Assembly: GCA_026686845.1 (NCBI GenBank)
Contig: JAIVEN010000037.1
Coordinates: 1,178,001-1,242,000 of the forward strand
Length of the DNA: 64,000 nt
Origin: Adenanthera pavonina
Taxonomy: Eukaryota; Streptophyta; Magnoliopsida; Fabales; Fabaceae
Direction of reading: 5' to 3'
In this document: piece after piece, positions 34,669-45,690 of the stretch
How positions within the stretch are numbered: the first letter of the stretch is position 1
How the letters are laid out: every line of letters starts with the position of its first letter
Translations under genes and position numbers: made by a program
The notes under the pieces: generated by a model
The model's input: only the letters and a program-made list of their open reading frames with translations
Told to the model about the DNA's origin: nothing
Databases searched by the model: none

Positions 34669-35326
34669 AGAACACAAGGAGTTTAACCAATTGTTTGTTC
34701 TACTTTTTAGAGTTGTACAACAATGTGACCTCTTCTGCAGACAGAAGGCAAATTATAACGAAAATTTCGACCAAAAGAACAAATCAATACCACAAAGCAT
34801 CTATAGGTTCATAAAACAATGCTTAAAGTAATTAATGAATCCGTTCATCAAGATGAATTTTCTCAAGTAAGCAAAACGTTAATGAGTTTAGCCTACCATA
34901 AGGTAAAGTTCCCGACAAGGCATGGATTTCATGAAATTCTTTTCTTCAATAATAAGATGGGGCATGCAAAACGCATATGAGCTAGCTGATCTTACTTCAG
35001 AAAAATTTTTTGATCGTTAAGATTGTAGGAAATGAAAACGAAAAACTACAGGGGCAAGTCATGCAAGTATATAAATATCATTCAACTGATAGAAAATAAT
35101 CCGGAGGATATATATATCCCAGAAGAATAAGAAATTCAAAAGACAAAAGAAAATCAGGAACACCACTTCCCGCACTCAAATGACTGTTAGAAAATGAAAG
35201 ACCCGCAGAACGAAACAACCCAAATAAGCACAAGAGCAGACATACAGAGAAATAGAATATATAGAGAGAGAGAATCCCGCGAAAGAGAAAACCTAGATAA
35301 AGTTTAATGAAGGAGAGGAGACTTAC

Positions 35327-35460
35327 ATTGAAAAAAAAGGTGAAAGTTTGAGGATTGTGTGCAAGGAACGACGACGATTGAATCCGTCAGTCAGGGACTC
35401 CCAAATAGCGTCCTAGTCAAAAGTGAGGAGTGAGGACCGATGACTGAGGATACTATTTAC
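35327..35460 (-). other. Non-coding first exon and promoter-proximal region of the sulfurtransferase
   Basis: A donor CAAT/GTAAGT at 35327/35326 and an acceptor TCTGCAG before 34734 define a leader intron of about 590 nt. There is no ATG between 35329 and about 35460 on the minus strand. The transcription start is not determined. Confidence 0.55.
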
Positions 35461-36343
35461 CCAAAAAGCCCAAAACTAGCATCGTAGGTAACAGAACACA
35501 TGACAGCGAGCCTCAACGTGTTCCTTGAGCAATTATCTCATTGAATTAGTTAAGATTCATTTATGAAAAAAATACAGAAGTTCTTTTTAAAAAAAAGAAA
35601 GAAAGAAAGATGGTGCATAGTTGCGTTTTTATATTAATTATTAAAATTATAAATACACCTCATATCTAGAAGATAACATTTTTTTCTCGAAAATAAATAT
35701 GAAATCAGTCTTTAATGTCCCTCAAAATGAGTTTTTATACCATATTTTTAGATAAAGTCATCTGGCTTTATTATAACGTTTAACTGACATGTCTAACAAA
35801 TTATATTTATTTATGTCAACCAGAAGAATAATTGATTTACTTAGTCAACATTCACTAATTGTGGAGAGCCTGCCTTGAATTTACATCAGCTACAAATGAT
35901 GCACACATACACACGGACAGAACTGTATTACATGGATAGAACTGTATATCAGGTCAACCATATGACTTGATATATAATTAAATTTTAAGAATTAAAGAAC
36001 CAGTTGTACAATTTTAACAATACTACAAAAAGAGATTTCTGTAATATATTGTTTGTTTTAGGAAGAATCTTTGTAATTTTACAAAAAAAAAATCAAAAAA
36101 ATTTGTATTGACTTTGAAAATAAAGAGCTTTATAATCAGCAAACCTCGTAGGAGGTTTATGCAATTTATTCTATAAAATATTTATCTTTTTGTTCCCTTC
36201 CCCTTCTATTTGGTTGCATGGTATGTAAAGCTAAAAATGTTCAGAAGGTAATTTGCATTCGGATCAACCCTGTTGAACAAGTTCTGCATCTCCCTCATAA
36301 ATTTTTTTGTCTCTAGTCCAAGAAACAGACATATTTTTTCAAC
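35461..36343. other. Intergenic; nothing recognised
   Basis: Contains the sulfurtransferase upstream region and the end of the methyltransferase gene's 3' region. AT-rich, with no further gene. Confidence 0.45.
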
Positions 36344-38672
36344 TCAAACTGCTTGTCGACGGAATCCAGTCACGAATCTTTGAATACCGGCGAAATCAGG
36401 AACTATTTCAAAATTGCATAAGCTTCTGCTTTTATGGTTTTCCATGTAATGAATAAGAGCCCTGCACTGTTGCTCACCATTTGTCTGTGAAGGGAAGTTA
36501 TGCAAGAGACCATTAGAAGCAATACAGAAGAAACTTCATAATCATAAGCTTCTGTCTTTTACCCCATTCAGGTCTTTCAGAATGATAGAGACTGATTGTT
36601 ATAGTCCCACATCCGGTAGCCCCAGAACCCCAAGATAAATAGTTAAAAGTACTGGAGATCGCTCATCTAATGGTCTATCTAGTTTTCTTTTTTTTTTTTC
36701 TTCATTATTCGGCTCTCATGTGACTGAAACTAGATATATACTAACCGTAACATGGTGTCCAAAACAGACAGCAAATCCCATAAGAGTGCTGTAACAACTT
36801 ACATAGGAACGATAAGAGAAAAATAGAGCAATTAACAAGCAACTTCTCATTTAAATTAAATGTAGAGGTGCACACTCTACAAGTCTTTGTAAGTTTTATA
36901 TCAGATTTGGGTTGATCGACACACAATGTAATTTCTGTAAGTTTATGAGATTCCTGGTGAAGTGACACTATTCATTTAGGGAAAAACCAGCAAACAAATA
37001 ACTAGTACATCGCACTAATTTGCTTAGATATACAGTTTGTGAAAGCCAGAGCCACACCTCCTCTAGTTTTGTTTCATAGTTTACAATGAACTCCCTAGCT
37101 TTCTATTGTTCATCTATTTAAAAGGCTTTTAGGATGGTGTACAGGTGTCTAGGGGAAAAAAATAAACAGGGGGAGTTCGATGAAAATTTAAAATAGAGAT
37201 CAGTATAATTTCTGGAAATCTCATGAGGTCAATGTAATTCGTTCTAAAGTTCATTATATTCCAACCTTGACCAGATGAGCAAGGCTGAGCTGACTACTTA
37301 TGATTAGGATTTCTGATCACCAGTGGCTGTCAAATTGTCATCTAAAATTGCTTGGACCACCATTTTCAATCATTTCCACAAGAATAGAATTCAAAATGGA
37401 AATAGATTTGGCCCTTTCACCTCTGACACTATAGTACAATGTTTATTTTAAGCAAATAGAATAAAAAATCCATACATACCTCAAAGGCAAAAAATCCACC
37501 AGGTTTCAAGAATAAAGCAGCCCCATCACAAAGATGAAGAAGAGCATCCATGCCATCAACACCACCATCTAATGCTACTCTTGGCTCATGTCTTCCAACT
37601 TCAGCTTGTAGAACGGGAATATCTTTACTTGGAATATATGGTGGGTTACTAACAAGACCAGACAGCTTTCCTTCAACGTCCTTCAATGGTTCAAACCATG
37701 ATCCCTCCCTTATTTCAATAATGTCCTGAAGTGGACAACAAAGTGGATCGCATAAATGACTAGACACGAAAGAAATGCCACCAGAAAACATATATAATGT
37801 CGATGCCAATACTCTTCCAGAAGCAATAATGCTATGTTGCTACTCTAATCTAAAAGGTGACTGGTTTTCTTTCCATTTTTATTATCTCCCTAAAATATTA
37901 TAGTCCGATGTGATAAGCGATAATCATGAATTGTGAAAGTTAAATTACTAACCTTTAAACCATACCTCTGCACATTGTAAGCTGCTACAGCAACTGCTAC
38001 AGGGTTTAAATCTGTGGCAATAACCCTCCCCTCAGTCCCTAAGATCCTACTAAATCCAATAGCAAGGGCACCACTTCCTGTCCCCAAATCTGCCCAAACA
38101 CCTCTTTTCAACTCATCATCTTTTGAAAAAACATCAGACACCAAATCAACAATATGTTCTGTCTCAGGTCTAGGAATCAAGACGCCCTCCTGGACGCTCA
38201 ACACCAAATCCCTCCAATGCTGACATCCAACTATGTACTGAAAAGGTCTCCTCTCATGGATTCTCTGCTTCCATAGATTGTAAAGCTCATCTATTCCTGC
38301 CCTCATTGTTACTTTCCTATCATTTTCAATACCCATTAGGGAAAAGAGAGTGTGGTCTTCAACAGCATCCTCCAAAAGCCATTTCAGCTCCCTACACAAA
38401 AGACTTGAGTCTGGCCCATTGTCAGACCGCTCAAAAGTTGACCCTATTGAAGAAGCAAGATTTTTGGCCCAATCACGCCACTTTTTAACTGCATTTAGTG
38501 TGGCTGAGTATTTGGGTGGCCTCAGAAAAAGCGGAATTTGGGGTTTCAAAGATGTTGGAGGAGATGATAGCGAGGAAAAACAAAAGGATCGACAAGGACT
38601 ACTAGAAGCAGACGATTTAAGGATTAAAGGGAAGTCTGACGAACGATATGAACTGCTTAAGCTTAACTTCAT
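36344..38672 (-). CDS. PrmC/HemK-type release factor glutamine methyltransferase, probably plastid
   Basis: Three exons, 38672-37953, 37725-37480 and 36484-36344, all phase 0, encode 368 residues. PrmC enzymes methylate the glutamine of the GGQ motif in peptide-chain release factors with S-adenosylmethionine. Visible motifs: PRPETE (167-172), the SAM-binding DLGTGSGALAIG (195-206) and the catalytic NPPY (267-270), followed by EPRVALDGG and, at the end, FAGIQRFVTG. The first roughly 55 residues are rich in Ser and Pro with few acidic residues, like a plastid transit peptide, so the likely substrate is an organellar release factor. It resembles Arabidopsis At5g64150. The second intron (about 1 kb) holds no other gene I can support. 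The start is the first ATG of the long frame. Confidence 0.93.
36604..36699 (+). promoter_or_regulatory. USE-like plus TATA-like pair followed by a T-run
   Basis: GTCCCACATCC (one mismatch to the plant snRNA USE) at 36604 is followed after 19-20 bp by GATAAATA (36634-36641), then about 45 bp later by a long T-run. This resembles a small Pol III-type unit, but the short sequence between matches no RNA I know. It lies within the second intron of the methyltransferase gene, antisense to it. Confidence 0.25.
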
Positions 38673-39179
38673 TTCAAGAGAAAGAATTGGAGGAACATTA
38701 ATGCCTCACAACTTCATAATCAGTAGTAATGGATGCACAATCCAACAAAGAAAACTTAGTACGAACTACTTTCACTAGTTGCGTTGTCTAAACTGTTAGC
38801 CTTCTACCATAACAGAAGCAAATCCAAATGAACTTAGGTAGCGAAAAAGGAAGTGATTCCAAGAAATAATCAGAAGCTTCTGAAATGAAACTTTCTAAAT
38901 ATCCAACTTCTTTTTCCTCAGTAATTATGACATAGGGTTCAAGCCAAGCCTCAATATGCCCCCAAAGCACTGATTTTCAAGTTAATTTTCCTCTTTCAAG
39001 CCAAAAAAATGTTTGTTTACCTCTTAGCTCAGCAACTTTGAAGAAAATGGTACTTGAAAAGAATAAATCAATAGAACCTCAAGAAATCAATCCGTGCAAC
39101 AGTTCACTGCAACACCACCCTTCATTCGTTGTCAACCAAGGAGATAAAAATTAGAAGGGTAAAGGCGACACGCCGAGGG

Positions 39180-39400
39180 AAGCGCGACAAGACCGTGGAA
39201 GAAGATGGACGGTCAAGATTACCTTATATCGAATGGTGTGGATCATACTTCATGACCTGGATGACGTGGCGATCTGTGTACCCTTCAATTACATGGACGG
39301 CTCGGATCTGGATGTTGCACAAAGATGAGTGGAAAACTGTTTCTCTGGGCACTGGACGCGCAGCGAACTCACTTTTTTTTTTTCCCGTGATTGGAGGCCT
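39180..39400 (-). promoter_or_regulatory. Likely promoter region of the methyltransferase gene
   Basis: A GC-richer island upstream of the minus-strand methyltransferase gene. It contains a bZIP-type CCACGTCAT (complement of ATGACGTGG at 39261-39269) and a TATA-like GATATAAGG (39222-39230 on the minus strand). Inferred from position and motifs. The roughly 500-nt gap to the start codon would imply a long or spliced leader. Confidence 0.3.
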
Positions 39401-39434
39401 TATTCAAGAAACAGAATATACAAAGGATGTATAG

Positions 39435-40310
39435 AAGGGGAGCCAATCAAAATAATCTGGATTCCCCTTGATATGTATGGTATAAGAAACAAAAGCAAGT
39501 ACAGTAATAACGCAGCGAACCCACTTTTATATTTTGTAACTATAGTTATAAATTTTAGGCTGGATTTGAACATTTAGTGGGTTTATTAGCATAATTGACG
39601 GTAATCTTTTTTAAATAAATTAATATAAATTCGGAAAGTGTAATAACTTGTATAATGAAGTTATATCCAACTTTGAAATGCTTCTTCTCACCTTGAATAT
39701 GAGGTTTTTTGTCTTAAAACTAAATATAAGATATTTTATAAAATATATAATGATATTTATTATGCAATCATCTTCCCAACACCTTAACTCTGTAGGGTGC
39801 CACATTGTTGAAGGATCCATGTATCCTTTACAAAGCTCCCTCTGAGGTGGAGGTCATTCTCCTAGATGACTTGATGGGAACCTAGTTCCCTTTGTTTCTT
39901 TCGTTTTCATTGTGTTTTCTTGTTTAATTAAAAAAGAAACTCTATTTAATTTATGAGAAAGAGAAAAAAGTTTAATAATATTAATTTTATAAATACATTA
40001 TAATTTTTTAAAAGAAAATTAATATAACTAATTAATTTTAGTCCATATTTTTAATTTATGTAATTTGATTAAAAATATTTTATATTAAGAATTGAATGAA
40101 ATATTTCTTATTTAAATTAGTATAAGTGGGTAGAGGGTTTTTTTTTGTGGCAACAAGTGCTCAAATATTATTCAAAAGACAGCAAAACAATGTGTCAATA
40201 GTTCCAATGATGCAATTGAAGGCTCAGTACATGATGCAAACCGTATCAAATATTCACTGCCTTGTAGAAAGACACAAGTACAAATGGGTACAAGCAGAAA
40301 ATCCTCCAAA
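39435..40310. other. Intergenic; nothing recognised
   Basis: AT-rich, with no supported gene. The 3' part leads into the RNase H-like relic. Confidence 0.4.
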
Positions 40311-40313
40311 TCG

Positions 40314-40610
40314 AAGAGACAAATGAAGGCGCCGCCAGAAAATACCATCAGGATTGACGTTGACGGGTCTGTTGATTGTCAAGGGCACCTTCAGAGATGC
40401 AGGAAAAATTGGAAGCTGGGATTTAAACGTAGTCTGGGCTTTATGCCATCTACTGCAACAGAACTACATGCTGTTCTCACGGGATTGCAGATTTGCAAAT
40501 TAAGGGGCTTCGCAAAATTTCGCCTTTATACCAATTCTCTGGAAGTTATTAACCTCATTTGGAGAGATGGTAATCCAACTCATCCTTTTTGGAGTGAAAT
40601 ACAGCAACCA
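40314..40610 (+). pseudogene. RNase H-like fragment (RVT_3 type)
   Basis: An open frame contains APPENTIRIDVDGSVDC, then ATELHAVLTGLQICKLRG, then RLYTNSLEVINLIWR. These fit the start of a plant RNase H-like domain (nVDGS catalytic Asp, ExxA/L helix with the Glu, DS-like third strand). The third Asp is replaced (TNSLEV instead of xDS), and the glycine-rich GAGG region is shortened and frameshifted. Such fragments usually derive from LINE-type elements. Confidence 0.6.
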
Positions 40611-41594
40611 AGGTCCTTGGTGAGTGACAGTTAGGATATTGAGCTTTAGAACTCTATTAGTTGTGCTGACCATCCACTTGGCCAGAAGCCCGCACGAGGA
40701 GGAAGGAGAGTGCACTTTCCTCAAGGAACCTCCTCCTGATTGTGTAGAATTCCTCTAAGCTATTTCGGTCCTCTCAAGGGGCCTTAGTTTTCCTTCTCAA
40801 GTACTTGTACTCGCCACTGTAATTTAAACAGAAAAAAAAGTTCCAAAGGAAGAAACCACGAGACCAAAAACACAGCAAAAGAAAACAGAAACAAACATCA
40901 ATCAATTGCAGATCCTGCAATGTCAACAGGATAGGAAAGAGCACCGTTGCCAACTTCATCACATCCAGCATCATTAGCAAAAATAAATAATAAAGAAGGT
41001 CATAGTACCATAACCCACCCATAAGGGCACACCTCCTTGACAATAACCACTGCATGCCAATCTAAAACCAAGTTTCCTGAATGACAAACTCAAAAAAAGA
41101 AAAAGTAGCTTCAGATACTAGATCTTCAAGAACATCAGCAACAAATATATGCCATCTCCAATCTGCTAGCAAAATATACTTCTTATTAATAATACTAATC
41201 CACTCAAGATAGTCAGGTTTAATCATTACTTGGTAGAGCTTCAAATCTCTAATTATTGTTTAAATGGTGGGAGTTTGATTTCTGACCTTTAATTATATAA
41301 TAAACCTAGTTATTTAGAATAATAAAAAATGAACCATTGAAAATACATGCAATTCTAAAGCTTGATTGTTATTTTGGCCAAATATGTGATTCTAAAACTA
41401 GACCTCATGATACTACAAATTATTACCTCAAACCTTGTGATCATGTTGGGTTTTTTGGATAAACAACATACTAGCAAGGCAGACTAATGAGTCTCAATAC
41501 AAGAGGCATCACATATTAGCATATTGGGTTTTTCCTCCTGACATACCTGCGGGCTTGACTTGCAGGTTAAAAGAGCCCATTTGTTTTTTTTTTT
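40611..41594. other. Intergenic; nothing recognised
   Basis: No convincing frame or repeat. Short minus-strand frames (40774-41244) have no family resemblance. Confidence 0.4.
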
Positions 41595-41980
41595 AAATCA
41601 CAGAAAAATCCTGTAATGAGAAAATAATTATTACAAAGTTCCAAAATCCCAAAAACTATACACAAGTTTTATTGGTGTAAAATCTTAAAAAATGAGCATA
41701 AAAAATTTATTATTATGAATAAAATTGTAAAGTAAAAGTATAAAATATTTAAACATGATTTTACACTCAATAATAAATTTTTTTATATTTATTTTCCAAA
41801 TTTTTACATCAATGAGATTTAGGAGTAATTTAATATTGAAATACGATTTTATACTTAATAATAAATTTTTTATATTTATTTTCCAAGATTTTACACTAAA
41901 TGCGAGCTGGGTGTAGTTTTTTAGGATTTTGGGACTTTATAATAATTATTTTAGTGCTTTAAGATTTTTATGTGATTTTC
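41595..41980. mobile_element. Foldback (MITE-like) element with long arms
   Basis: Arms of about 140 bp (41595-41740 and 41838-41980) are imperfectly complementary: AAATCACAGAAAAATC, AAAATAATTATTA, TTCCAAAATCCCAAAAACTA and AAATTTATTATTA recur inverted on the right. T-runs flank both ends, so no target duplication can be fixed. No coding capacity. Confidence 0.65.
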
Positions 41981-43956
41981 CCTTTTTTTTTAGGCCAATA
42001 AAAGAGTTAAGCTAAAATTCATTTGTTTCCAAATGGGTTGTAATATTTATTATAATATAACTAGTTATATTAATTAGTAATGAGTTGTACCAATTTAACT
42101 AGAAATCTCAAATTCAAATCCAAGGAATGTAGCTACCTTAAATATTTGGTGGTAGCTTGCCATTCAAAAGAATTTTACTTAACTAGATTCGGTTTAATTT
42201 AGTCCTCAATAAATTATTTAATTGAATTGAGATAAATTGAGGATACTAGATAATGTAACTCATTATATAACTCATTTTAAATGGGTAAAGTGTTTCCATC
42301 TCTACATTGCACCCTCTAATGGCTATTATAATATGCTTGTAAATAACATGATGTTTTAAAAAGATATAATTTTATTTATTTCTTAGAGTGGATTTACTTT
42401 TTCATTACATATATCTCAGTTTGATGGATCCGGCGCAATATATATTTTCTTTATCTAGATAAAATTAGGAAAGATACACCTATTTGCCTAAACAGAATAT
42501 TCTTCGATGAATTTTATGTGCTAAAACCACAAAGCATTATGCTAGTTTTTTAATTTTTAACATTCCACCTTATAAAGGTATTGATCGTTGTTCCTTGTGT
42601 GTCAAACATGTGTGCCAACTTTTCTCGTGATTCTTGTCTTCTATTTTTTTTAAGATGCTATTAAATAACACAAAATACTAACATTTTATGTAGAATTTCA
42701 TTTTTAGAGGCTCAAACTTCAAAGGTTTTCATTTGATGGAAGTTCCAAAAATCACGTTTCAGGAAAGAACAGGACAAATATTTCAAGGGAACTTGTTTGG
42801 ACTTAACTCAGCAATGTTGTGAAAGTTACAGTAATTATATAGTAATAATTAGAAGATGACGCCCCATAAGTTCATTATTCACAATTTGTTATCAGTGTGG
42901 CTTTTAATAGATATAGATTATATATGTATATAGAGACCTTTTTAAAATTTAGGAACAGGTTTTTTATTTTCAGTTTTCTAAAGAAGTTCTTAAAACATTT
43001 AATAATAACTTTAGCCACTAAAATTAATTATTTTTTAATATTAAAAAATATATTTAAAAATTTAAATTTTAAAATATTTATGTTAAAGAATCTTGAAAAT
43101 TGTAATTATTTTTACGAATCAAATTACTATTAGGTTTTACAAAATTTTCTGTTAGATTCAAAAAAAATAGCTATCAAATTTTAATTACAATTCTCTTAAA
43201 AATGAATAGTACTTGTCCTAAAATTTGGTGATAAATTACATGAAAGCTTAATAAAATATTTTGTTTTCGATAATAATTTGGCAATAAGGTACTATTAGGT
43301 TTTTTAAAATTTAGGTCACTAATTATAATTTTTTTCAACAAAAAATTGTTGGAAGTTGTAGTAAGTAGGTATTCCTTTTATTTTTTCCCCTTTTATGCTT
43401 GAGGATTATTAATAATGCTAAGGTGCATATTTATGGAGGACTTATATAAAGAAGACAAACTTATAAAAGCTCATAACTAAAACCTTTCTCCTTGGAAGGA
43501 ATTGAGATGAACAGGGGAAGAGGGAATGAAGGAGAAGACCGAATGCTTTTGCCAACGTAAATATTAAAAAACTTAAACTAACAATATGTATATGTGTTTG
43601 TATATTAGTTTTCCAAAAATGTGGTCCCTCCTTCCTTGTATGTAATTACAATTCATTTCAAAAAGTATCCGTTAAAATCAAATTTTCCATTTGTTTAAAA
43701 AAATTGCCAATTTACAATGTATATTTAAAATCATAGCATTTAATTTTTTAATAAAAAACTGTTGTCATAATTAAGAGCCAACAGAGGAGAAAAAAGCAAG
43801 CTAATACATCTTATAGTGGCATTAATTAGATTAATTAGTCCACTTTTAGAATATCAAATTTATGTAATCTTTGGTATAATCGCAAGGCATCCCATGCAAA
43901 TTTATGTGTGTCTATACAAAATTGTTTTTTATTTCATAAATATCATAAAATTAAGT
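41981..43956. other. Intergenic; 5' part of the tandem kinase duplication
   Basis: No gene seen. From about 43630 the sequence resembles 50820-51060 (for example ACATCTTATAGTGGCATTA versus ACATCTTACATTGGCATTA), marking the start of the duplicated receptor-kinase segment. Confidence 0.45.
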
Positions 43957-43965
43957 TAAATTCAA

Positions 43966-45308
43966 GGAAAAAATTACAAATAAATGCCATGAGGGAAAAA
44001 ATTTATAAAAACATATCTTGGACTTGTGTATTTACAAAAACATATTAAAGTATTAAATTGTAAATATTATTATCACACGAAAAAATGATTTTATCTCTCC
44101 CTCTTTTTCCCCTTTCCTGTCTCCCATTTTCTCCCTCTCTCTCCTCCTTCTTCCTTCCTCCTTCCTCTTTCTCCTCACACCGTCCCTCCCATCCTTTGCC
44201 GATCAAAATGATGTCTTCCCTCCTCCATTCCTCTTCTTTCTTCTTTGATTAGAACTAAGCCTTTCCCTTTGATCAAAATGAGCACAGATCTGAGACCCAA
44301 CAATGTCGTCGAACATGGAGAAGAACAAAGTAGATTAGTGTAGGTGAAGGACCTACGTGTACGAAGATCCATGTGTACAGAGAAGAGTGGAGTAGATCGG
44401 TGTTTCTCCCTCCCTTACCAGTGCTTCTTGCTTCCTCATCTTTTTTCTCTTTCGCTGCCCACAGCCCATAGTCATCTTCTCCGATGAGTTCTTTTTTTTT
44501 TTTTTACTACTGTTGGGTTTTTTATAATTTTGGTTTGTTGGGTTTAAAATATTGTAGATTTGTTGGTTTACAACTTTCACAAAATAGAAATGTATGTAGA
44601 TTTTTTGTTAATCTAAATGGATCAATTGTAAATTTATATAGATCAATTACAAAAATGTGTGAGTTTTTTTTTTTATCTTCAGTTGAAAATTTATATGTAA
44701 GTTGCAAATCTATATAAATTGGTTGCAAATTTATATGTATTAGTTGCAAATGTGTGTGAGATTTTTTTTGTGTGGATGATATTGCCTATGAAGTTATATT
44801 ATATTCAATTGCAAATCACCATGTGATAGTTGCAAATATAGGATTGTCAATTACAAATGCATCATAATTAGTTACAAATCCTTGAGTTTAAGTTGCAAAT
44901 TATCAATTGCCAGTTTGTAATAGATAATGGTTAACCATCTAAAGGGGTCCCTCAATGGTCTTCTAGATTAGCGGCTCAATAAGAGCTACTGCTATTAGTG
45001 TATTTGACCTGGTCAGCCATTAGATAAACCTTCCTCTGATGATGGACATCACTTCAATTGCAATTGACAAATCAATTATTGTCCTTTGCAAATTTATTAG
45101 CCTCTATTGCAAATTACTGGACATCAGTTGCAAATGAATATATTCAATTTATTTGTAATTCGAGCACAAATGGAGAGAGGGCAAAATCATATTTTCATGT
45201 GACAGAAATATTTACAATTTGATACATTGATATGTTTTTGTAATTTCGCAAGTTTATGGTATGTTTTTATAATTTTTTGCTCTCAGAGATACTTATCTAT
45301 AATTTTCC
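43966..45308. mobile_element. Non-autonomous Mutator-like element with 9-bp target duplications
   Basis: A 1343-bp insertion flanked by exact 9-bp copies TAAATTCAA (43957-43965 and 45309-45317). The terminal inverted repeats are long, about 130 bp. The left reads GGAAAAAATTACAAATAAAT and the right, reversed, GGAAAATTATAGATAAGTAT, then both share TTATAAAAACATA, TTACAAAAACATAT and AAATTGTAAATATT. Long TIRs with 9-bp duplications are the Mutator signature. The interior has a CT-rich part and repeated TTGCAAAT motifs, with no transposase. It appears absent from the paralogous second copy of this segment. Confidence 0.88.
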
Positions 45309-45604
45309 TAAATTCAAATGTAATTTTACTTTTTTAAATGTAATTTAAAACAAACTTTGGATGAACTTTGAAATAGTCTTACATCCTAATATTAATAAAT
45401 TTATTCTTCATATATATTTAGTTCATATATTATATATGGCATTTCCTCACATAATTTATGCATATATACTAGAGTATATTCTTATGGCTTGCATTAAATA
45501 TAACAACACACAATGCATTGCATATTGTATTGAGAAATGTACAAGGAAGCATATATATCATAAACAAGATGAGACAGATTGTCTTCAATCTTAAAAGTGG
45601 TATC

Positions 45605-45640
<36 letters not shown>

Positions 45641-45690
45641 CACACCATATACAAACACCATATTTTGAAACTTTCCATATATATTCCATA

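Noticed and set aside
39129..39577. Open frame of about 100 residues upstream of the methyltransferase gene
   Set aside because: No recognisable domain. The stretch carries promoter-like motifs (ACGT core, TATA-like) on the opposite strand and fits a regulatory region better.
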